DNA of 64,000 bases, taken from assembly GCA_947095585.1 (NCBI GenBank), contig OX352765.1, positions 91,968,965 to 92,032,964 of the forward strand, given 5' to 3'. Of this stretch, positions 35,714-47,539 are shown piece by piece; the stretch's first letter is position 1; each line of letters opens with the position of its first letter. Source of the stretch: Nephrocerus scutellatus (lineage: Eukaryota; Arthropoda; Insecta; Diptera; Pipunculidae). Under the pieces are notes generated by a model. It made no database searches. It was not told where the DNA came from and saw only the letters and a program-made list of their open reading frames with translations. The position numbers and the translations under genes were made by a program.

Positions 35714-35850
35714 ACACCCAACAGGACCTCTTAAAAGCTACATGATACCTCCTCAATATCCAACACCCGTCAGGACCTCTTAAAAACCACTTGATACCTC
35801 CTCAATATCCATCTAAAGACCATCCAAAAACTCCCTGAAGAACCCTATCA
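35714..35850 (+). repeat. Short locus of the AAGACC-type degenerate repeat
   Basis: A 49-bp unit (CAGGACCTCTTAAAA..TGATACCTCCTCAATATCC) occurs twice, at about 35714-35762 and 35763-35811, followed by looser CTAAAGACCATCCAAAAACTC words. It is akin to the larger loci at 39290, 56385 and 63230. Confidence 0.65.
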
Positions 35851-37055
35851 TAACTCCTCATGAACACAGAAATTATAATTTGAGTAATAATAATAACTAT
35901 TATTTCAGTTTTTTTTGTTCGTTAAAAACAGAAGAAAAGTCCAAAACCCAAGCAAAACCCAGAAAATTAATAATAAAACCACCAGGCAAAAATGAAGAAT
36001 GCGCATCATCTTCAATAACTCCATGAACAGGAAGAACTACATAATAAAAAAAAATATATGTATGTATGTAATTGCAAAAATTCTGCACACAATACCTATT
36101 AACCGTAATTTATATATATATATATATACATGTTACAGAGTTTATAACGGTTGCATTATTAGTCTGTAGCACGCAATATTCATGTTGTTTGGTCTTTTAC
36201 AGTAGGAGAGAGGAGAGATTAGATGAAAATATGAAAAATAATAATATGAAATGTTGTCAAATTATGTTTTAAATAGAAAATCTATGTGTATATTAAATAA
36301 GCAAACACAAACAAACAACCATTCTATATGTTTCCTGCAACAAAATGTACCTTTTATGTTTATGTTAGATAAATAATTTTATTCGCATAACAAATAAACA
36401 GCGCGTAGTTTTAAATGTATTGGTAAAAAACTATGTATTTGTTTGTTAATAAATTATTATATAATATTATACACAACATTTGATTATACATACAGATGCA
36501 TATATGTTATAGAATTACACAAATATTCTTTGCTATGAGTACCTAGAGTATATTATACTTTGTAAATTACCGAATAAATCTTTCAAATTGTACGGGTTGT
36601 TTCATGCGGTAGTTTGTATGTCTATATAAATTACACAGAAAACGACGGTTCATGCGGTTGTTTTTTGTAGCATATTTTAAGGTTTTTGTATTTGGTTGGT
36701 GTACATGATACTCGTATAAGATAACATGAGTATAAGTACATATTCGTACATGCGTGGACATAATGAAAAACCGCAACATAAGCATGGAAAAATATCTTTT
36801 TTGAAATAAAAAGTTGTGTTTTCTTGCATAGGCCCATTTTCAGCACGCCTTCGTATCTTGTATTCAGTATCAGACCTGAATTACTTTTTGGTGCTCCATC
36901 TGACTTGAAAGTTATTCTTAAAGTCAAGCTTTTGCATCGTGTTATCACATATGTTGACAATCTGCCTGTCTTTCGACAATTTAATTCATTAGAAACAGTC
37001 CAAAGATCGCCTCCACCCACGCTGTGGAGCTGTTAGTAAAACAGAGTTAGTAAAA
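35851..37055. other. Non-coding stretch with a TA microsatellite
   Basis: A TA repeat lies at about 36112-36128. The plus-strand open frame at 36824-37036 has no family I know. Nothing else seen. Confidence 0.4.
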
Positions 37056-37059
37056 CACA

Positions 37060-37110
37060 GGCCAGCCTCAGTTGTATTGTAGAGCCAAGAATGATGGTGA
37101 TACTATAGAC
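37060..37110 (+). mobile_element. LINE family B, extreme 3' tail
   Basis: GGCCAGCCTCAGTTGTATTGTAGAGCCAAGAATGATGGTGAT matches the end of the copy at 23928-23965 (CCTCGGTTGTAGAGCCAAATATGATGATGAT). Only the tail remains. Confidence 0.55.
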
Positions 37111-37985
37111 AATACCTCTAAGACTGAAATCCGTGGTTCGTTGCTTTCTTCATCTCTCCACTGGTCCGTATTACAAGCTGATGTCATCTATTTATTCATT
37201 AAGGAAATCTTTTGCTTGCACCACTGTTGTGGCCAGAAAATCCTACTTTTCAAACAGTTTCCTAAATGTTGGCATATCTCAAAACATCAATCAATTGATA
37301 GTAGAATGAACAGGCGAGTATTTTAAATAATGTCCTTGATGTCCTTGTTCTTGGAAAAAATAACTATAAGGTAAATGTAGTAATTTCTTGAGTTTTATAT
37401 GCAACTTCTTTGCTATGCTACAATTTGCTGTACACCACCTGTGCCCATAATAACAAACATTCCTTGCATCGGACTTGTTGTTTTGCCTACACAATAGGGT
37501 CGGTCGCAAGTCGAAATCATGAATGAATCCTTAAAGTTCAATAGTCACAAAAAATTAGCAAACATTTATGCAAAATTTCAACAAGTGAATGCCACCTCCC
37601 GCTGATTGTGATCTTGTACTCCGCCCAATGCGTAAATACTTGGAGGACGACATATACTGATACAGCAAAATGACCACACGGCCTGAATACGCCACAGGAC
37701 ATCGTTTCTTTGAGATGGAGATTTTCATGAATGAAATGGAACAAATTTGCAAATCAAAGTGAAGCAACGCAAAAAAAGAGATACGAAAAAACATAATACC
37801 CAGACCCTTATGTTATTCAAGCATTCGGTTGGCTCATTGTGTAGCTTTGTTAATTTTTGCATTCCAAGAGATATAGGAAGCCCTTATGTTATACATTTAG
37901 AAATGTACATTTTTAACAACAGTTTTTCTATTCCGCTTGGTGTATTGTATCCGAGGAGTTGCAGTTGTCAAAGCGTCCATGTGAC
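37111..37985. other. Unassigned DNA before the second mariner relic
   Basis: May contain the last part of the mariner relic on the minus strand, but no clear motif. No gene recognised. Confidence 0.35.
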
Positions 37986-37989
37986 ATTG

Positions 37990-38640
37990 AAACCTACCAA
38001 AAATCAAGCGATATGCCGGCGATTTCCCGGTCGATGCTAGTCATGAGGACGTCTAAAGTAGCTGGTGTATTGGTATAGAAATAGAACTTGACATAGCCCC
38101 AAAGAAAAAGTCCAGAGGCGTCAAATAATACGAACAAGGGGCCCAATTGATTGGAGATAACACAGACACCGACATTTGATTTTAATAACTCAATTGTTTG
38201 GCCAGCGGTGTGGCATATGGCGCCGCTTTGTTGAAGCAAGTCAATCTCATTGAATATTTCCCAAAAATAGTCAGTCAATATGGTCTGGTCCATTGAATGT
38301 GACTTGGGAAGCACGCCCAAGGCCTTGCGCATAATTCGCCAAATTCGTCACAAAGGTGCCAAATTCATGACATCGACACAGATTTGAAAAATTTTGGGAC
38401 CTCACTTAGACTAACTGCTGCACCGCAATATTTTCGCCACTCCTGTTTTTTTGAAATACGGGAACATTATGAAATGCATTTGTTGATTCAAATGTTTCCA
38501 CCAGACCAGATGACTACGACGACCGAAAATTTGAGTTAGTGCACGTAAGGCTATCACAACCGAACACGTATTTTGATTGAAGTTCTGGATAAATTGTAAA
38601 CGTTTTTGTTGCGTATAATATTCCATGATTAAATGGCAAA
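37990..38640 (-). mobile_element. Mariner-superfamily transposase relic, second family
   Basis: Minus-strand frames give an N-terminal helix-turn-helix part ('QKRLQFIQNFNQNTCSV', 'FGRRSHL') at 38411-38626. The catalytic part at 37994-38332 has 'QQSGAICHTAGQTIELL' and 'LFLWGYVKFYFYTNTPATLD'. In the family these read QQDGA.CHTA and DFFLWGY, so both visible catalytic Asp residues have been lost (Ser and Gly here). The middle portion is deleted. A sister fragment lies at 58390-58640. Confidence 0.85.
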
Positions 38641-38644
38641 TATA

Positions 38645-39285
38645 GGCAAGTTATAACGTTGAAAAAAAACCCGCAGCAAACATCACGCACAGCCGAGAAA
38701 CCCTATTCGAAATATGTGGCGTCCTAATTGAAAAACCTCTTAGTTTAACTTATAGACTGTGGTTGAATTGAAGGCGAGTCAGTCAAGCTCGTAGGAGATG
38801 TTGATTGACGTCTGCAGTATTGTGGTAAGTTTGAAGTTTTGACCTTACATAACTTACTATACCTTATAACTTTTGAACAAAATATATCAACCTGTAGGCT
38901 CTTTATAATGAACATTAAAAAGCAAACATAAAACACTTCACCTTTTGTTTATAAATTTGAAAGCCGTCGAAAGCCGTGTCGCTTGAAGGCCGAAAGAAAG
39001 TGGATGCGTAGACTTGTGTACGCGCGTTAGAAGTTATACTTCTTTGGCGTGAAAGACTAAAGGTTAATATGCATGCCAAAAATCCATGCGAGTAGAATGA
39101 TAATAGAAGTAGAAGGAGATAGTAAATACGATCGATTATATTTTATCGCACAATGTATAACATAGCACAATGATTGAGTTCACTGGGCAACAAAATATCA
39201 CAACTGGATAATTAAGAAAGCTTTATAATATAAAATATAGAAATATATATAAGAGTTATGGATTGGATTTTTAAAAATATATAAA
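38645..39285. other. Non-coding stretch
   Basis: Contains AGTTATACTTCTTTGGCG at about 39031, akin to the opening phrase of repeat R2 and LINE D (TATACTTCTTTTGG). Nothing else recognised. Confidence 0.4.
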
Positions 39286-39289
39286 AAAG

Positions 39290-40450
39290 ACATCTAAAAG
39301 ACACTGAAAAGATTTTCAAAACACCCCAAGAGACCACAAACACTACCAAAAGACGCCCAAAAACGTTTCCAAAAGAACCGGGATTACCTCCCAAGTGCCC
39401 CTAAAACTACCGCCAAATCTTTACCCTCTAAAGACTCCCAAAAACCCCACCAAAAGACCTTCAAGTGCCCCAAGGAGACCCTCTTAAGACTTCCCAAAAG
39501 ACCCTCTTAAGACCACCCAAAAGACTCCCAAAAATCCCTTAAAAGCATCACTACAAGACGTTGAAAAGACCCTCCAAGAGACAACCAAACGACCCTCAAA
39601 AGATCACCTAAGAGACCCGCTTAAGGCCCTAAAAATACCCTCAAAAGACTTCCAAAGGACTCTTTAAATACTCAAAAAGGACCCCAAAAACACTCCCGAA
39701 AAGCCACCAAAAGAGCCTCTAAAGACTCCCAAAAGACTCAAAAGATTCCCAAAATCCCACCGAAACAGCTTCAAAATTTCGACGATACTTAGGAGAATAT
39801 CCCCAAAAAGACATATAAAAGCCGCCACAAAAAACCTCTAAAAACCCCCATGAAGACTGCCAAAATACACTAACAAGATTCCAAAGATCACGGTCATAGC
39901 CTGGGACTTCTACGAGAGAACCTACTTAAAAGCATAGTTTGAGGTCCACTGCATTCAATGACTCTTATCACCTCTACGCAATGTCTAAGAGTATAACCGA
40001 AAGACCCTCTAAAGACCCCCCAAAAGACCACTAAAATATTCCCGAAGGGGTCTCTTAGAGACCTCCAAGTAACCTCAGGAGACTTCCCAAAAGAACCTCT
40101 GAAGACCACCAAAAAGACTGCCAAAAAATCCCCAAAAGACTCTCAAAACATCAGCATGAGACCCTCAAAAGACCACCGAAGAGACCCGCTACACGCCCAA
40201 AAAATACCCTCCCAAAAGAAACCTTGAAATACTCAAAAAGGACCCCCAAAACACTCCCGAAAGGCAAACAAAAGATCCTCTTAAGACTCCCAAAAGACTC
40301 CCAAAAGCCGACCAAAACACATTCGAAATTTCCCCTAAAGACCCTTTTGAGCATACTTAGGATAATACCCGCAAAAAGACCGACAAAAGCCGCCATAAAA
40401 GAACCTCTAAAAACTCCCATGAAGACTGCCAAAATACCTTAACAAGACTC
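39290..40450 (+). repeat. Large locus of degenerate AAGACC-type minisatellite
   Basis: The strand is an almost unbroken series of purine-rich words such as CCAAAAGACC, CTCCCAAAAGACTC and AAGACCCTC with no fixed period. On top lies a higher-order direct duplication. The part around 39617-40000 reappears at 40184-40577 with an offset of about 560-580 bp. This includes a non-repetitive block (AGCCTGGG-CTTCTAC, CCACTGCATTCAAT, CTTATCACCTCTACG) at 39893-39992 and 40473-40570. Confidence 0.85.
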
Positions 40451-40577
40451 CAAAGAGATTACCTCTATCACGTTCACAGCCTGGGCCTTCTACTTGTGAA
40501 CTTACTTAAAAGCAATTTTTGCAATCCACTGCATTCAATAAAACTTATCACCTCTACGGCATGTCTAAAAATATGCC

Positions 40578-40712
40578 TTCTTCTTCCTCGTGTTCCACTT
40601 CATTCAATTTATGTTGAAAAGGTGATAAGCACTGCGTAGCGGAAAGTGGAAAAATTAAATCATCATGTCGCACTTTCGTAATGCTCTCAATTTTACCCTC
40701 TACCAAAAGAAT
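40578..40712 (-). repeat. Dispersed repeat R2, minus-strand copy
   Basis: Inverted match to 13775-13965, listed there. It directly follows the second copy of the non-repetitive block of the minisatellite locus. Confidence 0.7.
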
Positions 40713-40714
40713 CT

Positions 40715-42285
40715 TATGCAATGATTTTTTGCTCGTATGTTACCCAAAAATCGCCCCTAATAAGCTTTTGGCCCGATTTCTTCCACCTTCTGATATGCAT
40801 GATACCTGCAATAAATGTTCTTCTCTAATTTTTTCACCTTCCAATCATCTCGCAACGATCGCTTTTCTTGAAACTTGAATTGCTGTTATGTCAGTTTTTG
40901 ACTTTGACAGCGCCGCAACTCTTGAATTAATATTGGCTGTGTTTTTTTATGTCGTAGTACTCGGAGAGATAATTTAACTGTCAGAAAAACACGGCCATTG
41001 TCTCACTTTTTGACATTGACAGCTATTTTTGATTCAAAAATATGCAATTAGTCCACGGCGAGGGTGGCTTCGGCCCGTTATACGACTAAACTTCAATTAT
41101 TCAGTAATTGTCTTACAATTAAAATATTTCTCAATTTTATTTTTCTCATTATGGCTTATGTCTCTGATAAAAATTGAATTTCAAATACATTGGTACACTG
41201 ACATTTCATAACAGTGTTAGAACTGCCTTATGCGTGAGTGACATTGACAATTAGTATACTGATATACGTAAGCTGTACACAGTTATACACCCAAGCACGT
41301 ATATGCTCCCACCGGCCAACCTATTGTTACCTCTTAAGCATTCCATTAAACATCAATGTACGAGTATAACATTTCAGCAAATTACGTCAAGTGTGCACTT
41401 TCGTCGTCGTCGTCGTCAGCCGGAAAGGCAGTTCTTTGAACCGCCAGAAACAAAAGCCTTGAGATGTTGTCGACCCCTTGCTTAACACCGAAAGACCTTG
41501 TTAATGAATGTATGGGCTTTTGGGGATTCAGTCATCTTATATGTCAGTCTTTCTATGAGCTCATCATCATATCTTCACACAGGCACACACACACACCACA
41601 CTCCTGCGTTTACCCACTTAAGTTAATAATCATTTTTTGTTGTTGCTTTCTTCGTGTTTCTTGTATTCGGCTTGCATCACCGAGTGACTGACTGACTGCA
41701 CAAACGAGTGCTACATAACTCGCTGGAGATCTCTTCATAAAATGAATAATTTGAATATCAACACAAAGTTGATCCATTAATCTGGTTGAGTGTTGTACGC
41801 GTACATATTGCATAGTAACCAGAATTAAATTTAGTCCAGGATGTTTGCACAGTTGGTCAAAACACGGGTATTCCCGCATTGTTGAAGGACGAAGCAAAAA
41901 TGATAGATGGGACCTTGTGTTTGTGTTGTGTGTTTGTTGTTTGTTGTTCTGGCTGTCACAGGTGGTTTTTATGATTTTCTTTAATAACAACAGGTTACAT
42001 CTATTCAATTAAAAGTCCAGCTTGTTGCTTTGTTGGAAAAAGAAGAATTGAAGAAAGTTCTGTTAACATTCACAGATAGATGTACAATAATTATTTTTGG
42101 ATAGGTGGACGGATGACTCTAGCGAATCAATTAGACGCAGAAGCAAACCAATACCACAATGAAAATATCAAAACCAAAACCTTATTTGATTGCTTGATTG
42201 ATTGGTTTTTGGGGGAATGTTGTAGTACTGCAACCCATGGCGGTCTATTGCGTTTCCCCGTGACTTGTGCCGTAGTTAAGTGTGT
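40715..42285. other. Non-coding stretch with microsatellites
   Basis: A CGT repeat lies at 41401-41417 and a short CA repeat near 41584-41595. No gene recognised. Confidence 0.45.
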
Positions 42286-42560
42286 ACCTGATCCATACAG
42301 CAACAGCGGATTCAGAGAATGCCACTCAGACTCCGTGATCGCGTGAGTTTCCATATTGACCCTTCTCTGTCAGATCGTTGATAATATGCCCGCGGTCTCA
42401 CCACTGGCACTCGCACAGCCTGTAACATTATAATAATTCTTATATTACTTCTCCTTAGTCCCAATATTAACTATCGACCACATTTTTGGTAACCTTTGGT
42501 GTCCCACAAGGCCTAACTATAAATTATCTTAATAAGGGATCTCGAACACAAGCCCGGTTG
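42286..42560 (+). mobile_element. Jockey-like endonuclease/RT fragment
   Basis: AGAATGCCACTCAGACTC, CCTGTAACATTATAATAATTCT and TTACTTCT recur in the same order near 58835-59030. A 'FGVPQGL' reading at about 42495-42520 fits the RT 'GVPQGS' motif. Weak and broken. Confidence 0.4.
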
Positions 42561-43130
42561 AGAAAGGTTGAGAAAGGAGGAGTGGTAAACTCGTGGTGGG
42601 GTCCAACTGCATCATAAAATCTTATCTGTATATGGTGCGGGGCTTTACCACGGAAGATTAATAAGGGTCGCGGGTACTAAGAGTAAGCTCGGGTAATGTC
42701 TTCGTACTTTGCGACCATGAATGGGCTACTGGTACTTAGAATGTCTAGCAGGGGAGTGTCTGCGTATTCAGTGGCCTATTCGTACACAGGTCTGTGATGT
42801 GCCTGGGATATTTTTTTATCCTGGGCGAGTACCCTAATGATAGCACGGTATGACAAATGATTAGGTTCGAGGTTCCGGACGATGTGCTGCCAAGGCTCTA
42901 GAGTACCCACGCCCAGGCACTCATACTGAACGAACTGAGTCCCTTGATGGCAGATCTCACGTGTCGCGTTGGTACTACGGAAGTTGGCTGTAACCCACAG
43001 ATAAGGTTGATCTTCTTAGAGGTTAGCTGAGTCTGGGCCAACTTTTGGTTGAGGACCCAGTTTCGTTCTTGGCTTGACCTACGTAGTGGCGGGTGGTTTA
43101 CTACCCAAATGCGGGTAAAGCGCTAACATT
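42561..43130 (+). mobile_element. Likely LINE untranslated region
   Basis: A G-rich, non-coding stretch with GGTTCGAGGTTCCGGACGATGTGCTGCCAA-GGCTCT at about 42859-42898, a phrase also found beside the LINE fragment at 34968-35005. It leads into the Jockey-like 3' end that follows. Confidence 0.4.
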
Positions 43131-43139
43131 GTAACATCA

Positions 43140-43715
43140 GCTGAAGGCCTACAATCGAGTAGAATTTAACACTTCCAAAACCCAATGCTGTCTACTATCG
43201 TCTAAGCGAATCCTAAATCCCATGCCATTATCCATGAATGGCACTTGAAACTGAAAATCTCGCAATTCTTGGGATGTGCGTTAACGACAAGCTTCGTTGA
43301 AATGACCACATTTATACCGTCGCCAAAAATGCTGCGAAATGTTTAGATTTTCTAGCCCGGTACAAGAGATATTTCACTCCCTCAGATCTGGCTACTATTT
43401 ACACTATCGCCCTAAACTTGAGTTCAATTGCCATATCTGGTCTGGTGAGCCTAAAACTACTTTGCATCAGCTAGATAGAATCTTCGGATGTACAGTTAAA
43501 TTCAGGGATTCGTTCTTCAGTTGTACAACACGTTTGTGGAATGCTCTGCCAAGCTCTGTCTTCCAACATCACTATGATCCACAGGCATTCAAAACACAAG
43601 CTCATAGATATCTCCTCCGTTCTCCTTCTTTTCCTTAACGCCCACGCTGTGCCAAGCATATAGCCAGCCGAGCATTATAAGGGTGCGAACCCCTTGAAGC
43701 GTGCGCGAATTATAT
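43140..43715 (+). mobile_element. Jockey-like LINE C-terminal end with 3' tail
   Basis: After a broken part ('FNTSKTQCCLLS', then 'LGVCVNDKL'-like remains) an open frame at 43339-43638 gives 'RDSFFSCTTRLWNALPSSVF' and 'QAFKTQAHRYLL', the classic end of Jockey-clade ORF2. The 3' UTR has CCCACGCTGTGCCAAGC and GGGTGCGAACCCCTTG and ends in an A-run (43719-43728). 5' part missing. Confidence 0.85.
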
Positions 43716-43729
43716 AAAAAAAAAACTTA

Positions 43730-46436
43730 AGTACTTTATTCAAAGGATTTTTGATTAATTTTTTGTACAATTTATTTTTCAAGTCTATAAGTTTTCTGAT
43801 ATTACATCCATGGCTTTAGAGATTTCAAGTGTGACTTTAGAATGTCTAAGAAAATTATTGTGTTCGCTAAAAGACTTTGTTTTCTGTACTCTTTATACTT
43901 AAGTTGATAAATAAATAAATAAATAAATATGATGAGATCCAGATGTTAGTATGCTCTTAATTTTTTTTGAACAAATCTTCCAAAATTCCTATTTGTTGGC
44001 AGAAGTTAGTTTATTTTGGTTTTGGTTTATCTTTTATTTTTATTTTCATTTAATTTTGATTTTTTTTCCACGATCAAGCTTTAAAATGTTAATAAGAATT
44101 GTTCAATTGCTTTATTGAATAACTATTTCCGTTGCTTTATGATGAACAAGACAACAGTTTCTTTGCAACCTATCGAATACGACAGAAGTCACAAGTGACG
44201 CTTTTGCATTATCATTCCTACAGTATCTAAAGTTAATTATAATTAATTTAAGGTTCGTTTAATATATCAATTATGGAAATGAGCCAATTGACCTCAACCA
44301 ACCTTGGTTTGCGGTGGCGGCGTGAATTACCATAGGTCCCATTTACTCATTCATTTATGCGGGATACGCCGGCTATCACCCAATCAGACGAAATGCTGTC
44401 TCCAATTAATTTGTGTTTATTGGCGTAGGCGATAGTGGGCTGACGACAGATTTGACATAATCGTACACTGCAGGAGGAAGTCCAAAAACGCTATGAGAAC
44501 TGATCCCGCCGACGACCAACCGATTTTGCTTTGCGTCAATTAGTCGCTAATTGTTGCGTTCACTTAAGAGGCACAAAATGATGCGAGGTATCTCTTAGTT
44601 CGTATTGACTCCCTCCTACAGCACCTGTAGTGTGTGTATAACTGGTTTCTACTTTTGTTGCCAGAGTATTGGCAAACTCAATTTTGTCCACCAACAAGAA
44701 AAAGACCCGAAACAAATCTGAAAGTAATTACCAACGAAAATTACAGCATACATCAGACCAGATGCAACTCTTTGGGTAAGTAAGTCTTTTGGTGGAAGGA
44801 CAAGCACCATACAGAGTAGTGTAGTGTTTGGTGCGAGCGCTCACCAGGAAGCAGGTGGTTACGCATGCATGCGTGCACACAGCGAGAAGTCTTCTTCCAA
44901 ATACAAATCAAATCAAAATCTAATTTCGGAATCTTGAACTCGCCTTCCTTTGTTTCAAGTTTCAGAGAAGCACTTTCGTGTTCGGTCATTTGTGTGTTGG
45001 ATGGCACCAGATGTTACGACTTACGACACACTGGCTGCGCCCGTGGCGAACGCTGCTGTGCAATGCGATCCTCCTGACAGTGATACGATTTGACGATCAT
45101 CTCTTCAGTGATGGCGGGATCCTCTTTCTATCTCTCTCTCTGGTGTCCTGTCTATACCCCGAGCAGATGACACATGCCACACGATCAAGGCACCTTTTTG
45201 GGATCCTTGGATGATACCTCTCCTGCCTGCTACGTCCTCCACTGATTGAATTTCTTTTCATCTTTGTTTTTTTTGCCCTTAATCTTTTCCATTTTTTTTC
45301 GAGCTCTTCTTCTTAATTAACATAATAACTAAAAAAATGGACAATAAGATCGGAAGCGTCACGTCACGGTGCAATCATTGGGATTTTGCTGGTTTTGTTG
45401 TTGTGTTGCCGATTTGGATCGAAGCGAATCTCTTCGTAAATCAAAAAACCAAATGCTACACTCGGCAGTTATCGACTTTTCCAAACACAAAAATTTTGGC
45501 CATTTCTTCTGCCATGGCACCTACGTTTTTCAAAATTTTCAAATGTTCATAGGAACGCACATACACACGTGATGAACATGATCGTTACACCCCTAACATA
45601 TGCTATCGACCTACTGTAGGGTATTGCAGATCCAATTCAAAAGTTTCACCTGGCCATTTTTTGTGTTCCCTTCCTACCTACATTTGGAATAGGAACCGTT
45701 TTCATTCACCTCCACTCTGCTCTGCACACACAGGCATACTCATGCAACAATTGGCAGTTTGGTATTCGATCAGAGAAGCGCACAACAAAAAACCGAATCA
45801 AGGTGCAATTCACCGGCTTAGCAGCCATTCAGAGCCGATAAATTGCATCTGCTCGGAAATTTCGTGTTTTCTGTTTTGTTGTTCTTGCTGTTTGCTTTTG
45901 TGCCTTTTGTTTCGACGTCTGCTTTCTTTGGGACACATTACATTTGATCTACAGAGTGCAACTTTACGCTATACACTCCTTCGCGTAAGGATATCTTTTC
46001 TGCTGGCTGCTGGCTGCTGCTGATGATGTTGTTTACAAAATTCATCTTTTTCCGTATCTCGTTTCTTCGAATGAAAAACAAAATTTTGATTTCGACCTTA
46101 TTGCGTCACTCGATCAACGTCTTTGCGTTCGCACAGTGGTGTGCAGCTGAATAAAAGGTTTGGCTGAAGCATAAGATACTGGAAAGACCCGTGCACCTTA
46201 TCGAATTAAAAGCAAGTTGAGAGTAAAGTTTCTAGGCTGTGTCACTTTTTGGATCGTCACTTTTCTATATTCGTAGGAATTTATAAATATATTAACGATG
46301 GTTACAGGATGTTTTATACAAAAAATTCGTTATCAACCGCTGGACATTCCAACAACACTCAGAACCATCACATTGTAATAATAACATTTGGTTTAGTAAT
46401 GGCTGACTTCTATTACTCCTATTACTTCGTTTCTTA
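43730..46436. other. Non-coding stretch
   Basis: No gene or clear element. An ATAA microsatellite lies at 43908-43928. The open frames at 44753-46023 overlap on both strands without family likeness. Confidence 0.45.
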
Positions 46437-46720
46437 ATAATAAAAATAATAATATTCGGCGCGACAGACCTAGCTTCTCACAACCATTTGTGTTGTGCAT
46501 GCATATATTTGCATACAAATGGAAGGGACCTACAATTTAATGCCGTTTCCGAAAAGCGAATTGAGAAGCTTTCCGTGACAAGTTATTGCTCTCGAACGTT
46601 TGTCAGACATTCGTGAGAGGTGGGATTGTGAAAAAAAGTTTTGATGTTAATGGGATTCGAACCTCGAACCTCCTGCTTAAAAGTCCATGGTCTTATTCAC
46701 TGAGCCAAAGCGCCCATAGT
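46437..46720 (-). mobile_element. tRNA-derived SINE, copy 2 (longest)
   Basis: On the minus strand: an A-box (TGGCTCAGTGAATAAGA, 46708-46691), a B-box (GGTTCGAATCCC, 46663-46652), the body shared with 1203-1385 (CCCACCTCTCACGAATG, CTGACAAACGTTCGA, GTCACGGAAAGCTTCTCA), and a tail with GTCTGTCGCGCCGAATATT running into a short ATT repeat. It has the architecture of a complete SINE: tRNA head, unrelated body and simple-repeat tail. Confidence 0.82.
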
Positions 46721-47160
46721 TCGTTTCTTAGTTAATCAAAATAACTGCTGGAATTTAGTGTGTGGACAAACATATTTTGTGTGTATGCCAGCAGTGACTG
46801 CCATTGGCTTGTTTGAAACAACCATTTTTAGAAAGTCACGTTCCAAATTCATTTCTTCGCAACGATGGACTCCATACTTACCAGACTTGAATTTATGAAC
46901 ATCTCCATATGGTTCATTTCTGAGGTCATGGTTTCGACAAAAAGATATAAAAGTGTGGACTTATTGAAGACAGCTTTTTCTAGGGAATGGACCAAAATAC
47001 CAATAGGTCACGTTCGTGCAGACGACTTGACGCTGTCATCCGCCCCAATTGGTGGCTATATCGAGCAGTTACGTGTGTTTCATAAAATCAAAAAATTTTT
47101 AACATTCTTTAAGTTTGTTCAATATAAACATATTCAAAAATGATGAAATTACAGCTTTTT
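46721..47160. other. Non-coding stretch
   Basis: Nothing recognised. Confidence 0.4.
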
Positions 47161-47164
47161 GATT

Positions 47165-47535
47165 TAGTAACACTTCGATCGGCGACACTGTTTAGACCCA
47201 CCAAAAGCTTTAATAAAAGGCGTTGTCTGGCTGCCAGTCGCACCCTACTGACCCAAGCAAACTGACCGCTCCGCCACTGAAACCACCGCACACCTTTGAG
47301 CCCCACCCTCACCTATCCGCCACTGGCCCAAAATTGTAGCCTATAACCTCCGGTCGCGAGTGTATACATAAATCCCATGGAAAACGGCATTTTTTCAGTT
47401 TTTCCCAAATTTTCCAAGTTTTTCCCGATTTTTCCAATTTTCCAGGTCCATCCACGGACTATTATGAACATTTTTTAGCGGTGAAAAGGTAAGAAACAGA
47501 CAGACAGAGTTACATTCACATTTATAATATTAGTA
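47165..47535 (+). mobile_element. LINE-tail-like non-coding element
   Basis: GGCGTTGTCTGGCTGCC near 47219, a T/C-rich stretch with repeated TTTTTCCCAAATTTTCCAAG words, then CAGACAGACAGAG and TTACATTCACATTTATAATATTAGTAT at the end. Endings of this form are common at the 3' end of insect non-LTR elements. A shorter relative is at 26860-26990. Confidence 0.5.
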
Positions 47536-47539
47536 TTAA

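Noticed and set aside
39894..40442. Protein-like frames with repeated FRGSFG/VFxGxF words
   Set aside because: They are translations of the purine-rich minisatellite and lack any start, splice or family support.
46650..46720. A second tRNA gene on the minus strand
   Set aside because: Same reasons; the anticodon arm is not convincing and the sequence runs on into a SINE body.
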